Below are positions 40,671 through 48,958 of a DNA stretch of 64,000 bases, piece after piece (positions within the stretch are counted from its first letter, which is position 1; every line of letters starts with the position of its first letter). The notes under the pieces are model-generated. The model was not told the DNA's origin. It did not search any database and saw only the letters and a list, made by a program, of their open reading frames with translations. This DNA is from Ectobacillus polymachus (lineage in GTDB: Bacteria; Bacillota; Bacilli; Bacillales; Bacillaceae_G): NCBI RefSeq assembly GCF_048159605.1, contig NZ_JBLREB010000001.1:248001-312000 (forward strand). The letters run 5' to 3'. A program made the position numbers and the translations under genes.

Positions 40671-43125
40671 ATATAAATAAGTTAAGACCAGCATCTTCTG
40701 TGTCGCTTAAATAAGTTGCCACTCCTGCATATTCAATGTCATCGAGTAATTCTTCTTTTTTAATTCCCATTACATCCATACTCATGGTGCATGCAATAAG
40801 CTTTACACCAGCTTGCTGAGCGGTTTGAATTAATGATGGGAGACTAGCGACATTTTTCTTATTCATGACATGCTTCATCATTTTCGTGCCCATACCGCCC
40901 ATATTCATTTTTGAAAGCGGTAATTCATCTGGACCTTTTGGCATCATCATACCAAACATTTTTTCTACAGAATCCTTTTCTACACGAGGGGCAGCCTCTT
41001 TTCTTAAAATGTTTAATCCCCAGAATGTAAAGAACATCGTTACTTTTTTACCCATTGCAGCTGCTCCATTAGCAATAATAAAGGAAGCCAATGCTTTATC
41101 CAGATCTCCGCTAAATACTACGATTGTAGCTCCGTCTTTTGTTTGAGGAGCAGATTGCTCGGTAGGACAGTTTACCGTACCTTTTTGAATTACAGCCTTT
41201 ACAACTTTGTTTTCGAAGGAAGAAGAAAGGAGTGTATTATCGGTACGTTTGCACCAAGCTGCAATGTCGCTGGAAAACCCTGGATCAGAAGCAGATACCT
41301 CAAGTAAATCACCTAGCTGTAATTTTTCCATCTGTTTTGTTACTTGAATAATAGGACCGGGACATTGAAGACCACAGGCATTAATGGTTATTGTTTTTGC
41401 TGTATTCATAGGTATTTCCTCCTGCAAAACAGGCATAAGGCCGGCTTTCTGTTTTGGTTGATTATCTTGTTTGTTTCCGAATACAGTTTTATATGTTTTA
41501 TAACCGCCATCTAGATTGATTGCTTTACATCCATATTGTTGTAAGATACGTACTGCTAAGTAGCCTCGTAGCCCAACTTGGCAAGAGACATAGATGGTTC
41601 TATCTTTTGGTAATTCACTTAATTTCTCGCGTAGTGAATCAAGCGGAATATTAACAGAGCCTGGAATGCAGCCCATTTCTCGTTCGATAGGTTCGCGAAC
41701 ATCGATAAGTAGTCCACCAGCTTGGACAATCTCATCGATCTCATGCCACTGAACAATTTCAACCATACCTTCCATAATATTCGATGCTACATAGCCGGCC
41801 ATATTTACAGGATCTTTTGCAGATGAATAGGGAGGAGCATATGCGAGCTCTAAATCTGGCAGATCTTGAACGGTTAATTTCCCTTTGATAGCTGTCGCGA
41901 TTACATCAATCCGTTTATCTATCCCATCTGTACCGACTGCTTGTGCTCCGTAAATGGTTCCTTCCGTTGGGTGGAACAATAATTTTAAGGAAATAGGTGT
42001 TGCGCCAGGATAATAGCCTGCATGAGAATTAGGATGAATGTGGATGGATTGATATGGTAATCCTAAGCGCTTTAACGTTTTTTCATTATTGCCAGTTGAT
42101 GCAACCGTTAAATCAAAAACCTTTGCAATGGATGTTCCCATTGTGCCGCTGTACTTCACATCTTTCCCAGCAATATGGTCGGCAACTAAACGCCCTTGGC
42201 GGTTTGCAGGCCAAGCAAGCGGAATCATTGCTTGCGTTCCATTAATATAATCTGTAACTTCAATAGCATCTCCAATTGCATAAATAGAAGGATCTTCTGT
42301 TTGAAGAGTTGGCCCGACTTTAATGGTGTTTCGTACCCCTAAAGGTAATCCAGCTTCCTTTGCTAATGTATTCTCAGGCGCTACTCCAATGGAGAAAATA
42401 ATCATATCTGCATCTAATACGTCGCCATCGTTTAATATTACTTTTCTTCCATTCTCTTCAAAAGCTTTCACACCATTTTCTAAAATAAGCTGAACACCTT
42501 TTTGTTGTATATGCTCATGGAGCATAGCTGCCATTTCATAATCAACAGGAGCCATTACTTGATTCCCCATTTCTACAAGAGAAACGTGAATTCCAAGTTC
42601 CCATAGGTTTTCTGCCATTTCAATTCCAATGAATCCCCCACCAATAACAACAGCTTTTTCAATATGATGCGATTCGACATACTGTTTGATTTTATCGGTA
42701 TCTGGAATATTACGCAGTGTAAACAGATTGGTTGCGTCATCAATACCAGGAATTTTAGGCTTTATTGGCTGTGCACCAGGAGATAAAAGTAACACATCGT
42801 AGCTCTCCTCATATACTTCTCCTGTCTGTACATGTTTGACTGTAACTGTTTTTTTATCACGGATAATGTTTGTCACTTCACTAAAGTTACGAATATCTAT
42901 ATGATAACGTAAAGACATGCTTTCTACGGTTTGGAGCAGTAATTTATCCCGAGAATCAATGCTGCCGCCAATATAATATGGTAAACCGCAGTTTGCAAAC
43001 GAAATGTATTCTCCACGTTCAAACAATACGATTTCAAATTGTTCATCTAAACGGCGCAAGCGAGCAGCTGCTGTTGCACCTCCTGCGACTCCCCCGACAA
43101 TGACGATTTTCTTTCCTGTTGTCAT
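40669..43125 (-). CDS. CoA-disulfide reductase-rhodanese-TusA-DsrE fusion protein
   Basis: An 818-residue four-domain sulfur enzyme. Residues 1-445: FAD/NAD(P)H disulfide reductase of the CoADR/NADH oxidase group, with dinucleotide fold KIVIVGGVAGGATAAARL and redox Cys in YISFANCGLPYYIGG (about C46). Residues about 455-550: rhodanese with active loop VSCQVGLRGYLA. Residues about 580-650: TusA/SirA with ACGLQCPGPIIQ. Residues about 665-818: DsrE/DsrF-like with Cys in LIACTMSMDVMG. Such fusions handle CoA persulfides, polysulfide and persulfide relay. ATG 43125 follows AAAGGAG; an upstream GTG 43134 is less likely. A CstR/ArsR-like palindrome lies about 75 bp upstream. Confidence 0.88.
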   Translation of the reverse strand: MTTGKKIVIVGGVAGGATAAARLRRLDEQFEIVLFERGEYISFANCGLPYYIGGSIDSRDKLLLQTVESMSLRYHIDIRNFSEVTNIIRDKKTVTVKHVQTGEVYEESYDVLLLSPGAQPIKPKIPGIDDATNLFTLRNIPDTDKIKQYVESHHIEKAVVIGGGFIGIEMAENLWELGIHVSLVEMGNQVMAPVDYEMAAMLHEHIQQKGVQLILENGVKAFEENGRKVILNDGDVLDADMIIFSIGVAPENTLAKEAGLPLGVRNTIKVGPTLQTEDPSIYAIGDAIEVTDYINGTQAMIPLAWPANRQGRLVADHIAGKDVKYSGTMGTSIAKVFDLTVASTGNNEKTLKRLGLPYQSIHIHPNSHAGYYPGATPISLKLLFHPTEGTIYGAQAVGTDGIDKRIDVIATAIKGKLTVQDLPDLELAYAPPYSSAKDPVNMAGYVASNIMEGMVEIVQWHEIDEIVQAGGLLIDVREPIEREMGCIPGSVNIPLDSLREKLSELPKDRTIYVSCQVGLRGYLAVRILQQYGCKAINLDGGYKTYKTVFGNKQDNQPKQKAGLMPVLQEEIPMNTAKTITINACGLQCPGPIIQVTKQMEKLQLGDLLEVSASDPGFSSDIAAWCKRTDNTLLSSSFENKVVKAVIQKGTVNCPTEQSAPQTKDGATIVVFSGDLDKALASFIIANGAAAMGKKVTMFFTFWGLNILRKEAAPRVEKDSVEKMFGMMMPKGPDELPLSKMNMGGMGTKMMKHVMNKKNVASLPSLIQTAQQAGVKLIACTMSMDVMGIKKEELLDDIEYAGVATYLSDTEDAGLNLFI

Positions 43126-43198
43126 TTGTAACACTCCTTTTTTTGTGTTTTATCTCTAGAAGTATGTTAAATAGGTAAAAAGAACATCGTTATATACC

Positions 43199-43214
43199 AT
43201 ACCTACTTAGGTAT
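43199..43214 (-). promoter_or_regulatory. Palindromic operator upstream of the CoADR fusion gene
   Basis: ATACCTA-CT-TAGGTAT is a 7-bp-arm palindrome about 75 bp before the start codon. Its ATACC...GGTAT ends recall operators of persulfide-sensing CstR proteins and related repressors. No such repressor gene is in the window. Confidence 0.55.
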
Positions 43215-43281
43215 ATTAATGAATATAAAAGTAAGAGTCAATCACATTCGAAGTCATTCTTTTACAAAAATATGAATTTTA

Positions 43282-43427
43282 ATAAAGTGAAACTTCCCTC
43301 GGTGGGGGTTTTCACCGAGGGTTAGTTGAACGAATCGGACTTTTACGGGCAGTTGTCCCCCACTTAGCCTTCTCCGATTTCTCTAAGCCTTGAAGTGGGG
43401 GTCTTACTGCCCGTTAAAGCGGGATAA
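43282..43427 (+). repeat. Structured interspersed repeat, copy B (full length)
   Basis: Nearly identical to copy A: AAAGTGAAACTTCCCTCGGTG, a short hairpin CCCTCGGTG/CACCGAGGG, then GACTTTTACGGGCAGTTGTC, and GCCTTGAAGTGGGGG to CTGCCCGTTAAAGCGGGATAAA. Here the inner stem is perfect: CCCCCACTT pairs with AAGTGGGGG inside ACGGGCAG/CTGCCCGT. It fills the space between the radical SAM gene and the promoter of the CoADR fusion gene. Confidence 0.85.
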
Positions 43428-43432
43428 ATCAA

Positions 43433-43465
43433 ATAGCCAATCTCTTGAAATATGAGATTGGCTAT
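43433..43465 (-). terminator. Hairpin after the radical SAM gene
   Basis: A perfect 12-bp stem (ATAGCCAATCTC/GAGATTGGCTAT) with a 9-nt loop follows the minus-strand radical SAM gene; the T tail is weak. Confidence 0.55.
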
Positions 43466-43485
43466 ACTCGTACTTTAATTGAACT

Positions 43486-44583
43486 TTACGCTTTATATAT
43501 GCAATACGGTTCTTCCGCAAGATAATTTCCTTCTGCATAGTAAGCGCGTGCCCGGCATCCGGAGCAGACGTTTGTGAATTCACATGTTCCGCATTTCCCT
43601 TCTAGTAAAGACGGATCACGCAGGTTTTGAAATACTTCAGAATCCTTCCAAATCGATTGCAAGGATTGCTCTAACACATTGCCTGCTTTTACAGGGAGAT
43701 ACCCACACGGCCTTACATCTCCTTTATGAGAAATGAAGCATACACCTGTTCCGCCAAGACATCCTTTTGTGACAGCAGACATTCCGTGCGTTTGAAACGT
43801 TATCCGTTCTCCATTTTTCTTTGCTTCTTGTCTCATAATACGGTAGTAATGCGGAGCACATGTAGCTCGAACTTCAAAAGAAGCATTTCGAGAACGATTA
43901 TAAAACCATTGCAATACTTGTTCGTATTTTGTGCTGCTAAGCATATTACTTTCGACAATTTGCATTCCGCATCCGACTGGAACGAGCATAAATATATGGA
44001 GTGCATGTACTTCCATCTCTTTTGCTAATTCAAACATGTTTTCCAAATAAGCAACGTTATGCGTTGTGATGGTTGTATTAAACTGCAATTCAATCCCTTG
44101 TGATTTTATGTGACGGGCACCTTTTAAAGCTGCTTCAAATGCACCGGGTATACTACGAAATCCGTCATGAATCTCAGCTGTAGGTCCATCCATGCTAATC
44201 GCAACACGTTTGATGCCGGCTTGTTTCACACGCTCGGCAATCTCAGCAGTAATTAAAGTCCCGTTAGAAGCCATTGCTACAGAAATTCCTTGTTTGGTTG
44301 CATAGCTGGCAATTTCAAAAAAATCAGGACGGTAGAGCGGCTCTCCTCCTGTTAAAATTAAGATGGGTTTTCTTTCAAATTTTGCAATTTCATCAATCAC
44401 CTGATAGGCTTGTTTCTCCGTTAATTCGTCCGGTGCGCGTTCTGGTTGTGCAGTTGCTCGGCAATGAATGCATTTTAAGTTGCAACCTTGAGTAAGCTCC
44501 CAGAAAATTAAACGAGGACCTGTATGTACGTTCATAAAGGGGTGTTTCTTCATAGAATGTTCTGCCGTTTCTAATCTGGTCAT
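43486..44583 (-). CDS. Radical SAM/SPASM protein, AhbD/NirJ-like
   Basis: A 365-residue radical SAM enzyme. WELTQGCNLKCIHCRATAQP holds the CxxxCxxC cluster site (about residues 34-41), LILTGGEPLYRP the GGE motif that binds S-adenosylmethionine. The C-terminal SPASM region has CLGGTGVCFISHKGDVRPCG and CGTCEFTNVCSGCRARAY for auxiliary clusters. The overall pattern is like the heme-pathway enzymes AhbD/NirJ and the peptide-modifying enzymes of the same superfamily, so the substrate is open. GAGGAAAG precedes the ATG. No precursor peptide gene was found alongside. Confidence 0.8.
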   Translation of the reverse strand: MTRLETAEHSMKKHPFMNVHTGPRLIFWELTQGCNLKCIHCRATAQPERAPDELTEKQAYQVIDEIAKFERKPILILTGGEPLYRPDFFEIASYATKQGISVAMASNGTLITAEIAERVKQAGIKRVAISMDGPTAEIHDGFRSIPGAFEAALKGARHIKSQGIELQFNTTITTHNVAYLENMFELAKEMEVHALHIFMLVPVGCGMQIVESNMLSSTKYEQVLQWFYNRSRNASFEVRATCAPHYYRIMRQEAKKNGERITFQTHGMSAVTKGCLGGTGVCFISHKGDVRPCGYLPVKAGNVLEQSLQSIWKDSEVFQNLRDPSLLEGKCGTCEFTNVCSGCRARAYYAEGNYLAEEPYCIYKA

Positions 44584-44608
44584 ATAGCTTTCCTCATTTC
44601 GTCAAAGT

Positions 44609-44654
44609 ATAAAGTGAAACCTCCATCAGTGGGTGCTTACTTCCCATAAGGATA
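44609..44654 (+). repeat. Interspersed repeat, fragment E
   Basis: TATAAAGTGAAACCTCCATC then AGTGGGTGCTTACTTCCC resembles the two ends of the full repeat joined together, just upstream of the radical SAM gene. Confidence 0.45.
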
Positions 44655-44798
44655 AACATTTCCTATTATAAGGGAGAAAACACCATATACTGTTTAAAGG
44701 TATAACAATATATTGAACGAACTATTTTTCCTTATTGCAATGATATTTATTTTTTTTATGATAGTAATTTTTTTAATAACTTATGCTAGTACTCTCAA

Positions 44799-45956
44799 TT
44801 AATATAGTTTATTCCAAGTCGTCGTATCTATCATATCCAGATTCCAAATCGCAGAACCAGCTAAATGGTACTTTGAAATAAGGGTAAGATAGATTTGTAG
44901 AGATTTTTCATTTGCAAGCCAGATTTTATATTCATTATGATTGTTGTCGCGGTAGGATGAATAATATTCACCCAATTGAGGGTCCCAGTTTAGTGTCCGA
45001 TGATTTTGTAGTAATTGCTGCTCAACGTAATGAAATGGATAAGCAGGATCCGCTAGCATTGCTGTTTGGTTTTGTTTCCAAATTCTTGTGTAGGCTGGAA
45101 GCCCTAAGATAATTTTATTAGCAGGAATCCCTGTTTGCATAAGCTCTGTTAGTCCGTTGGTTAACCAAGGTAAGGATGTTATCGGTCCAGGATTGGGATC
45201 TGTAGACCAGTGTTCATCGTATCCCATTAAGGCTATATAGTCACAATATTGCCCAAGAACTTGATGATCGAAGGGAGAGGAATCATTTCCTGCTTTTACA
45301 TCCACCGGAATATCAATGGAAAGGATAATATGGGATTGATGTAAAGTAGATGATATGTTTTTAATAAATTGTGAAAAAGCATTCCTATCTTGATTACTAA
45401 CATTTTCAATATCTAAGTTAATACCATCCCAATGGTTTTGTTGAGCTGCTTGATTCATACTTTTAATAAGAGAATCGGATTTGGAAGGGCTTGCGAGAAG
45501 CTCATGTATGGTTTGCTTTACATCTTGTCCCATCGTGATTCGTGCCCAGACGTGTTGATTTTGGTTATGCAGCGTTTCATTTGTTAGAGGATTTGAACTG
45601 ACATGTAGATGAAATTGTTTGTCTATCGAACCAGCTGGAGGCGATATTATGTTCAGCCCTTTGTAACGAGCTAATGTATTCGTATTTATCTGATTTCCCG
45701 TCCATCCCAACTGAATTCCAGAGTTTGAGAGTGGTTGTTCCGGCGGAATCGGATTTACGTTTTTTGAAGCGCTCGCTTGATGAGTAATGGGAGTAACAGA
45801 CGGATAGGTAAATCGTAACGGAATTTCTGATATATTCACAATTAGAGCAGGTATGAAAATAACGATGGATAATAGAATCGCCAGAAATACTACCATATGT
45901 TTAATAACCTTGATATGACTTTGTTTACGAGCAGGTCGAATATACGCGTTCTGCAA
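44799..45956 (-). CDS. Membrane-anchored GH18 family glycoside hydrolase
   Basis: A 385-residue protein with a basic N-terminus, one membrane segment (VVFLAILLSIVIFIPALIV) and an extracytoplasmic GH18 barrel. HWDGINLDIENVSNQDR holds the DxxxDxE catalytic pattern, with the acid Glu; YIALMGYDEHWSTDPNPGP and IILGLPAYTRIWKQ are later barrel strands, and AGSAIWNLDMIDTTTW the C-terminal Trp strand. It is like the spore or wall-associated GH18 proteins of Bacillus (YaaH/YdhD group) but has no LysM repeats. It probably cuts N-acetylglucosamine linkages in peptidoglycan or chitin. TTG 45956 follows GGAGGTG. Confidence 0.82.
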   Translation of the reverse strand: MQNAYIRPARKQSHIKVIKHMVVFLAILLSIVIFIPALIVNISEIPLRFTYPSVTPITHQASASKNVNPIPPEQPLSNSGIQLGWTGNQINTNTLARYKGLNIISPPAGSIDKQFHLHVSSNPLTNETLHNQNQHVWARITMGQDVKQTIHELLASPSKSDSLIKSMNQAAQQNHWDGINLDIENVSNQDRNAFSQFIKNISSTLHQSHIILSIDIPVDVKAGNDSSPFDHQVLGQYCDYIALMGYDEHWSTDPNPGPITSLPWLTNGLTELMQTGIPANKIILGLPAYTRIWKQNQTAMLADPAYPFHYVEQQLLQNHRTLNWDPQLGEYYSSYRDNNHNEYKIWLANEKSLQIYLTLISKYHLAGSAIWNLDMIDTTTWNKLY

Positions 45957-46086
45957 GCAAGCACCTCCGGTTCAGTAATTATAGGGAAGACTTTTTCCCT
46001 GTATAAGTATATGATGACAACTTATGATTATTTCTTGTTAACGTAGTTTCAAGGGGCTATCTAAAGGTCTTTTTGTCATATAGAAA

Positions 46087-46108
46087 GAGATGACTAAAGA
46101 GCCATCTC
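46087..46108 (-). terminator. Possible terminator of the PGMGMx gene
   Basis: GAGATG pairs with CATCTC around a 10-nt loop; on the minus strand TTTC follows. The signal is weak. Confidence 0.35.
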
Positions 46109-46222
46109 ACGAAATAGTTTTTTGTTTCACGGATTTTTCCACGCTTTTCATTTGCATTTTTTCTGGAAACTTACTTTACAGGCTAGATCATATAAAAATA
46201 GATTATATGGTAGATTTTACAG

Positions 46223-46654
46223 TTAAAACATACCCATGCCAGGCATCATGCCCATACCAGGAGTCATACCCATACCAGGCATCATGCCCATACCGGGAGT
46301 CATACCCATACCGGGAGTCATACCCATACCGGGAGTCATACCCATGCCGGGAGTCATACCCATGCCAGGCATCATACCCATACCAGGAGTCATGCCCATG
46401 CCAGGGAATCCGCCCATACCAGGAGCCATACCCATGCCAGGGAATCCGCCCATACCGGGAGTCATGCCCATACCAGGGAATCCGCCCATACCAGGAGTCA
46501 TGCCCATGCCAGGGAATCCACCCATACCAGGAGCCATGCCCATACCAGGACCCATACCCATGCCAGGACCCATACCCATGCCAGGACCCATACCCATACC
46601 AGGACCCATACCCATACCAGGAAAGCCGATAATACGTTGAGAATTGAATGTCAT
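46223..46654 (-). CDS. PGMGMx hexapeptide-repeat protein, possible spore/surface structural protein
   Basis: A 143-residue protein: an 11-residue head (MTFNSQRIIGF) and then exactly 22 hexapeptides PGMGMx or PGMGGF to the end. The variable sixth residue is G, A, T, M or F, and the PGMGMT-PGMGGF pair recurs as a 36-nt unit in the middle. AGGTGAAAAT precedes the ATG on this strand, which marks it as the real gene; the two plus-strand frames across the repeat have no good start. There is no signal peptide. Gly-Met-rich repeats suggest a structural, metal-binding or coat protein; I know of no named homologue. Confidence 0.65.
   Translation of the reverse strand: MTFNSQRIIGFPGMGMGPGMGMGPGMGMGPGMGMGPGMGMAPGMGGFPGMGMTPGMGGFPGMGMTPGMGGFPGMGMAPGMGGFPGMGMTPGMGMMPGMGMTPGMGMTPGMGMTPGMGMTPGMGMMPGMGMTPGMGMMPGMGMF
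46226..46621 (-). repeat. 18-bp coding tandem repeat, 22 units
   Basis: An uninterrupted array of 22 units of 18 bp (plus-strand view CCCATACCAGGAGTCATA and variants). All length steps are multiples of 18, so copy-number change would keep the frame. Third-position changes are common, which suggests selection on the protein. Confidence 0.9.
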
Positions 46655-46922
46655 ATTTTCACCTGCTTCCTAAAATACTTCTGATTCTTTACAGACTATG
46701 CCGAAAGAAAGGAAGAGAGCTTATCTGTTTAGAAAATAGGCGAACAAACATGATTGCTTTGATTTGTTTTTTTAGTCCTAATCTCACAGAAAAAAGTATA
46801 AATGGTATTTAAACATTTTTTCAAAAAGATTCATAGAAAAGAGGAAAAAAAGAAAGGGATTTTCAAATAATTGGATAATACATACAATCATAAGTTTTGA
46901 TACAAAAACAAGGGGGTTACAA

Positions 46923-47477
46923 ATGAAGAAAATTCTGTTTCTTATTGTGCTGTCGTTGTCACTAATGGGTTGCTCTAACCCACCTGATACGAAGAATGAT
47001 GCTACTACAAAGCCTGCCGCTACAGATCAAACTAAGCCAGTATCTACAAATCAATCTAGTCAAGATGCAGCGAAATCTACCAATTCCACCGATTCAAAAA
47101 CAACCGATCAAGCAACGAATTCTACAGATTCCAAGCAAGATTCAACGAAATCATCAAATTCTACATCGACTTCCTCTAATTCTACCGATTCAAAAACAAC
47201 CGATTCCGTTAAAATTGTGAATGTATCAACGCCGGCGCCGAGAAATAGTATGGTAACTGTTACAGCAAAAGTTACGCCGCATGCAACAGCACAAATAACC
47301 GTAAATGATGGAAAGGATACAAACCATATCTCTGGCTTAGAAGCACGCAAAGCAGATGCAAATGGCACCGTATCCTGGTCATGGCATATTGCCGAAAAAG
47401 AGACGATTGGAACCGAATCGGTAAAGGTAACGTGTAATGGAGCAAGTGCATCCACGAAACTCAGCATCATTCAATAA
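46923..47477 (+). CDS. Lipoprotein with Ser/Thr-rich linker and Ig-like domain
   Basis: A 184-residue lipoprotein. MKKILFLIVLSLSLMGCSNP contains a lipobox (LMGC) with modified Cys at residue 17. Residues about 20-95 are a low-complexity Asn/Ser/Thr/Asp/Lys linker with repeated NSTDSKTTD units. Residues about 96-184 (VKIVNVSTPAPRNSMVTVTA to KVTCNGASASTKLSII) look like a bacterial Ig-like beta-sandwich that would sit above the membrane. Function unknown; such proteins often act as wall-spanning binding modules. GGGGG precedes the ATG. Confidence 0.7.
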   Translation: MKKILFLIVLSLSLMGCSNPPDTKNDATTKPAATDQTKPVSTNQSSQDAAKSTNSTDSKTTDQATNSTDSKQDSTKSSNSTSTSSNSTDSKTTDSVKIVNVSTPAPRNSMVTVTAKVTPHATAQITVNDGKDTNHISGLEARKADANGTVSWSWHIAEKETIGTESVKVTCNGASASTKLSIIQ

Positions 47478-47484
47478 TTAGGAG

Positions 47485-47516
47485 CTGATTCAAAAGGGAG
47501 AATTCCCTTTTGAATC
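47485..47516 (+). terminator. Hairpin after the lipoprotein gene
   Basis: A perfect 14-bp stem (TGATTCAAAAGGGA/TCCCTTTTGAATCA) with no T tail; a second hairpin with a T tail follows. Confidence 0.55.
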
Positions 47517-47562
47517 AACCTATTTCTCATAGCCTGCATTATTTTAATTTTGAAATAGTCCT

Positions 47563-47597
47563 AAAGCATCTTTAGGTTCTAAGGTGCTTTTTTTGTT
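47563..47597 (+). terminator. Intrinsic terminator after the lipoprotein gene
   Basis: AAAGCATCTTTAG pairs with CTAAGGTGCTTT (one bulge), followed by TTTT. Confidence 0.75.
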
Positions 47598-47784
47598 ATT
47601 CTTGTATTTATTTAATAATCAGGTGCATAATTTTGTTATATATGTATCAATTGTTTTAAAAAATGAAAAAATGTAAACAAATATTGAAATATGGTATTAT
47701 TTTATAGTTGCAATATAGAAAATCGAGTAAAATAAAAATGATAGAAGATTAAGTGAATTTTACTTCAAGAGGAGTTGAATAGCT

Positions 47785-48537
47785 ATGCCATTATTTTTCG
47801 TTATTTTTATTGTTCTTGTTCTTTTAGTTTTCTTTAGCTCGATTCGAATCATACAACAGTATCAACAAGGTGTAGTTCTTCGATTAGGGCGTTACAATCG
47901 TTCATTGGAGCCTGGTATTCAGTTTATCATTCCGATTGTTGATGCTGTGAAAACGGTAGATATGCGGATTCGAGTTGAAAATGTAGAAAATCAAGATATT
48001 ATTACGAAGGATAGTGTACCAGTTACACTTAATGCGGTTGTTTACTATCAAGTTGTGGATGCACATAAAGCGCTTCTTGATGTAGAAAACTACAGAAAAG
48101 CAACTTCTACTGTAGCACAAACGATTCTTCGTTCTAACTTAGGTGCCCATACAATGCAGGAAATGCTTACGGAGCAAAAGAAGTTAGATGATATACTTAG
48201 AAAAGAATTGGATCAAGCTACTGAGCCATGGGGTATTAAAATTACAGGCGTTGAAATACGATCTATGGACTTACCGGAAGGCTTGCGCCGTGCAATGGCA
48301 AAAGAGGCCGAGGCGGAACGAGAACGTGTAGCTAAAGTTATTGCAGCTAAAGGGGAATTCGAAGCAGCTGAAAAACTTGCAGAAGCTGCAGAAGTAATCA
48401 GTAAACAGCCAGCGGCTATTCAGCTTCGTATGCTGCAAACCATGACAGAAATTGCAGCAGAAAAGAACAGTACTATCTTATTCCCGTTTGAAGTATCATC
48501 TGTAGCAAACTTATTAGCAAAAAAGCCACAAGAATAA
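47785..48537 (+). CDS. SPFH/Band 7 (slipin) membrane protein
   Basis: A 250-residue slipin: one N-terminal membrane segment (PLFFVIFIVLVLLVFFSSI), then the SPFH domain (IIQQYQQGVVLRLGRYNRSLEPGIQFIIP) to about residue 180, a charged helix (RRAMAKEAEAERERVAKVIAAKGEFEAA) and PFEVSSVANLL at the end. Slipins form ring-like assemblies in membrane microdomains and often work with an NfeD-like protease; no nfeD gene is adjacent. GAGGAG precedes the ATG. Confidence 0.9.
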   Translation: MPLFFVIFIVLVLLVFFSSIRIIQQYQQGVVLRLGRYNRSLEPGIQFIIPIVDAVKTVDMRIRVENVENQDIITKDSVPVTLNAVVYYQVVDAHKALLDVENYRKATSTVAQTILRSNLGAHTMQEMLTEQKKLDDILRKELDQATEPWGIKITGVEIRSMDLPEGLRRAMAKEAEAERERVAKVIAAKGEFEAAEKLAEAAEVISKQPAAIQLRMLQTMTEIAAEKNSTILFPFEVSSVANLLAKKPQE

Positions 48538-48545
48538 GAAGATAA

Positions 48546-48584
48546 GTAAAAATCCCCCACTTCACCTTGGTGGGGGATTTTTAC
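48546..48584. terminator. Bidirectional terminator between the slipin gene and the next minus-strand gene
   Basis: A perfect 15-bp stem (GTAAAAATCCCCCAC/GTGGGGGATTTTTAC) with a 9-nt loop. The CCCCCACTT/GTGGGGG sequence echoes the interspersed repeat family. Confidence 0.88.
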
Positions 48585-48600
48585 TTGGGGAAGTTCCACC

Positions 48601-48813
48601 TTATTCAATTGTATAAGGCTTTTCCTCTTGCTCTAACTCCCGCGATTCTTCGATATTTGTTTTACTACCTTTCATATGAACAGAACCACCCGCAAGACCT
48701 TCATTAATCATTCGATCAACATCTAGAAAGGCTTTGTCTTTCCCTTCATGTAATGTATCTGTATCTCTACATTCAATTCCTTCATAGCCTTGCGTGTCAT
48801 TCTCTTTTTTCAT
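48601..48813 (-). CDS. Small acidic hydrophilic protein, function unknown
   Basis: A 70-residue protein with net negative charge and no hydrophobic segment: DVDRMINEGLAGGSVHMKGS is the most structured part. CGAGGAGGATAT precedes the ATG on the minus strand, and the gene ends at a strong shared terminator, so expression is credible. I do not recognise a named family; the composition would suit a small sporulation-associated protein. Confidence 0.65.
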   Translation of the reverse strand: MKKENDTQGYEGIECRDTDTLHEGKDKAFLDVDRMINEGLAGGSVHMKGSKTNIEESRELEQEEKPYTIE

Positions 48814-48958
48814 TTTATATCCTCCTCGGTACAGTGTACGATTCCTGCCTATTTGTACGAATGTACTTAGTATGTAAAAGAGGAGGAAGGATTATTCACT
48901 TAGTTTTTCTGATCCATGATAAATACCAAACCTGCTGGTCAAGTATAGGCTTGTTCAA

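Noticed and set aside
43486..44583. Radical SAM gene as part of a peptide-modification (RiPP) cluster.
   Set aside because: I found no small precursor ORF, transporter or protease beside it; the neighbours are a repeat and unrelated genes.
46053..46075. GGGGCTATCTAAAGG, similar to the possible insertion-sequence end at 11000.
   Set aside because: The match is short and imperfect, with no partner end or hairpin.
46226..46621. Regular repeat that might be a CRISPR array.
   Set aside because: Units are contiguous 18-bp coding repeats without unique spacers, and no cas gene is near.
46090..46640. Two plus-strand open frames (180 and 134 codons) across the hexapeptide repeat.
   Set aside because: They are produced by the 18-bp periodicity, which keeps several frames open. 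Neither has a ribosome site, and their products (PYQESYPY..., MPIPGVIPIPG...) only mirror the minus-strand repeat.
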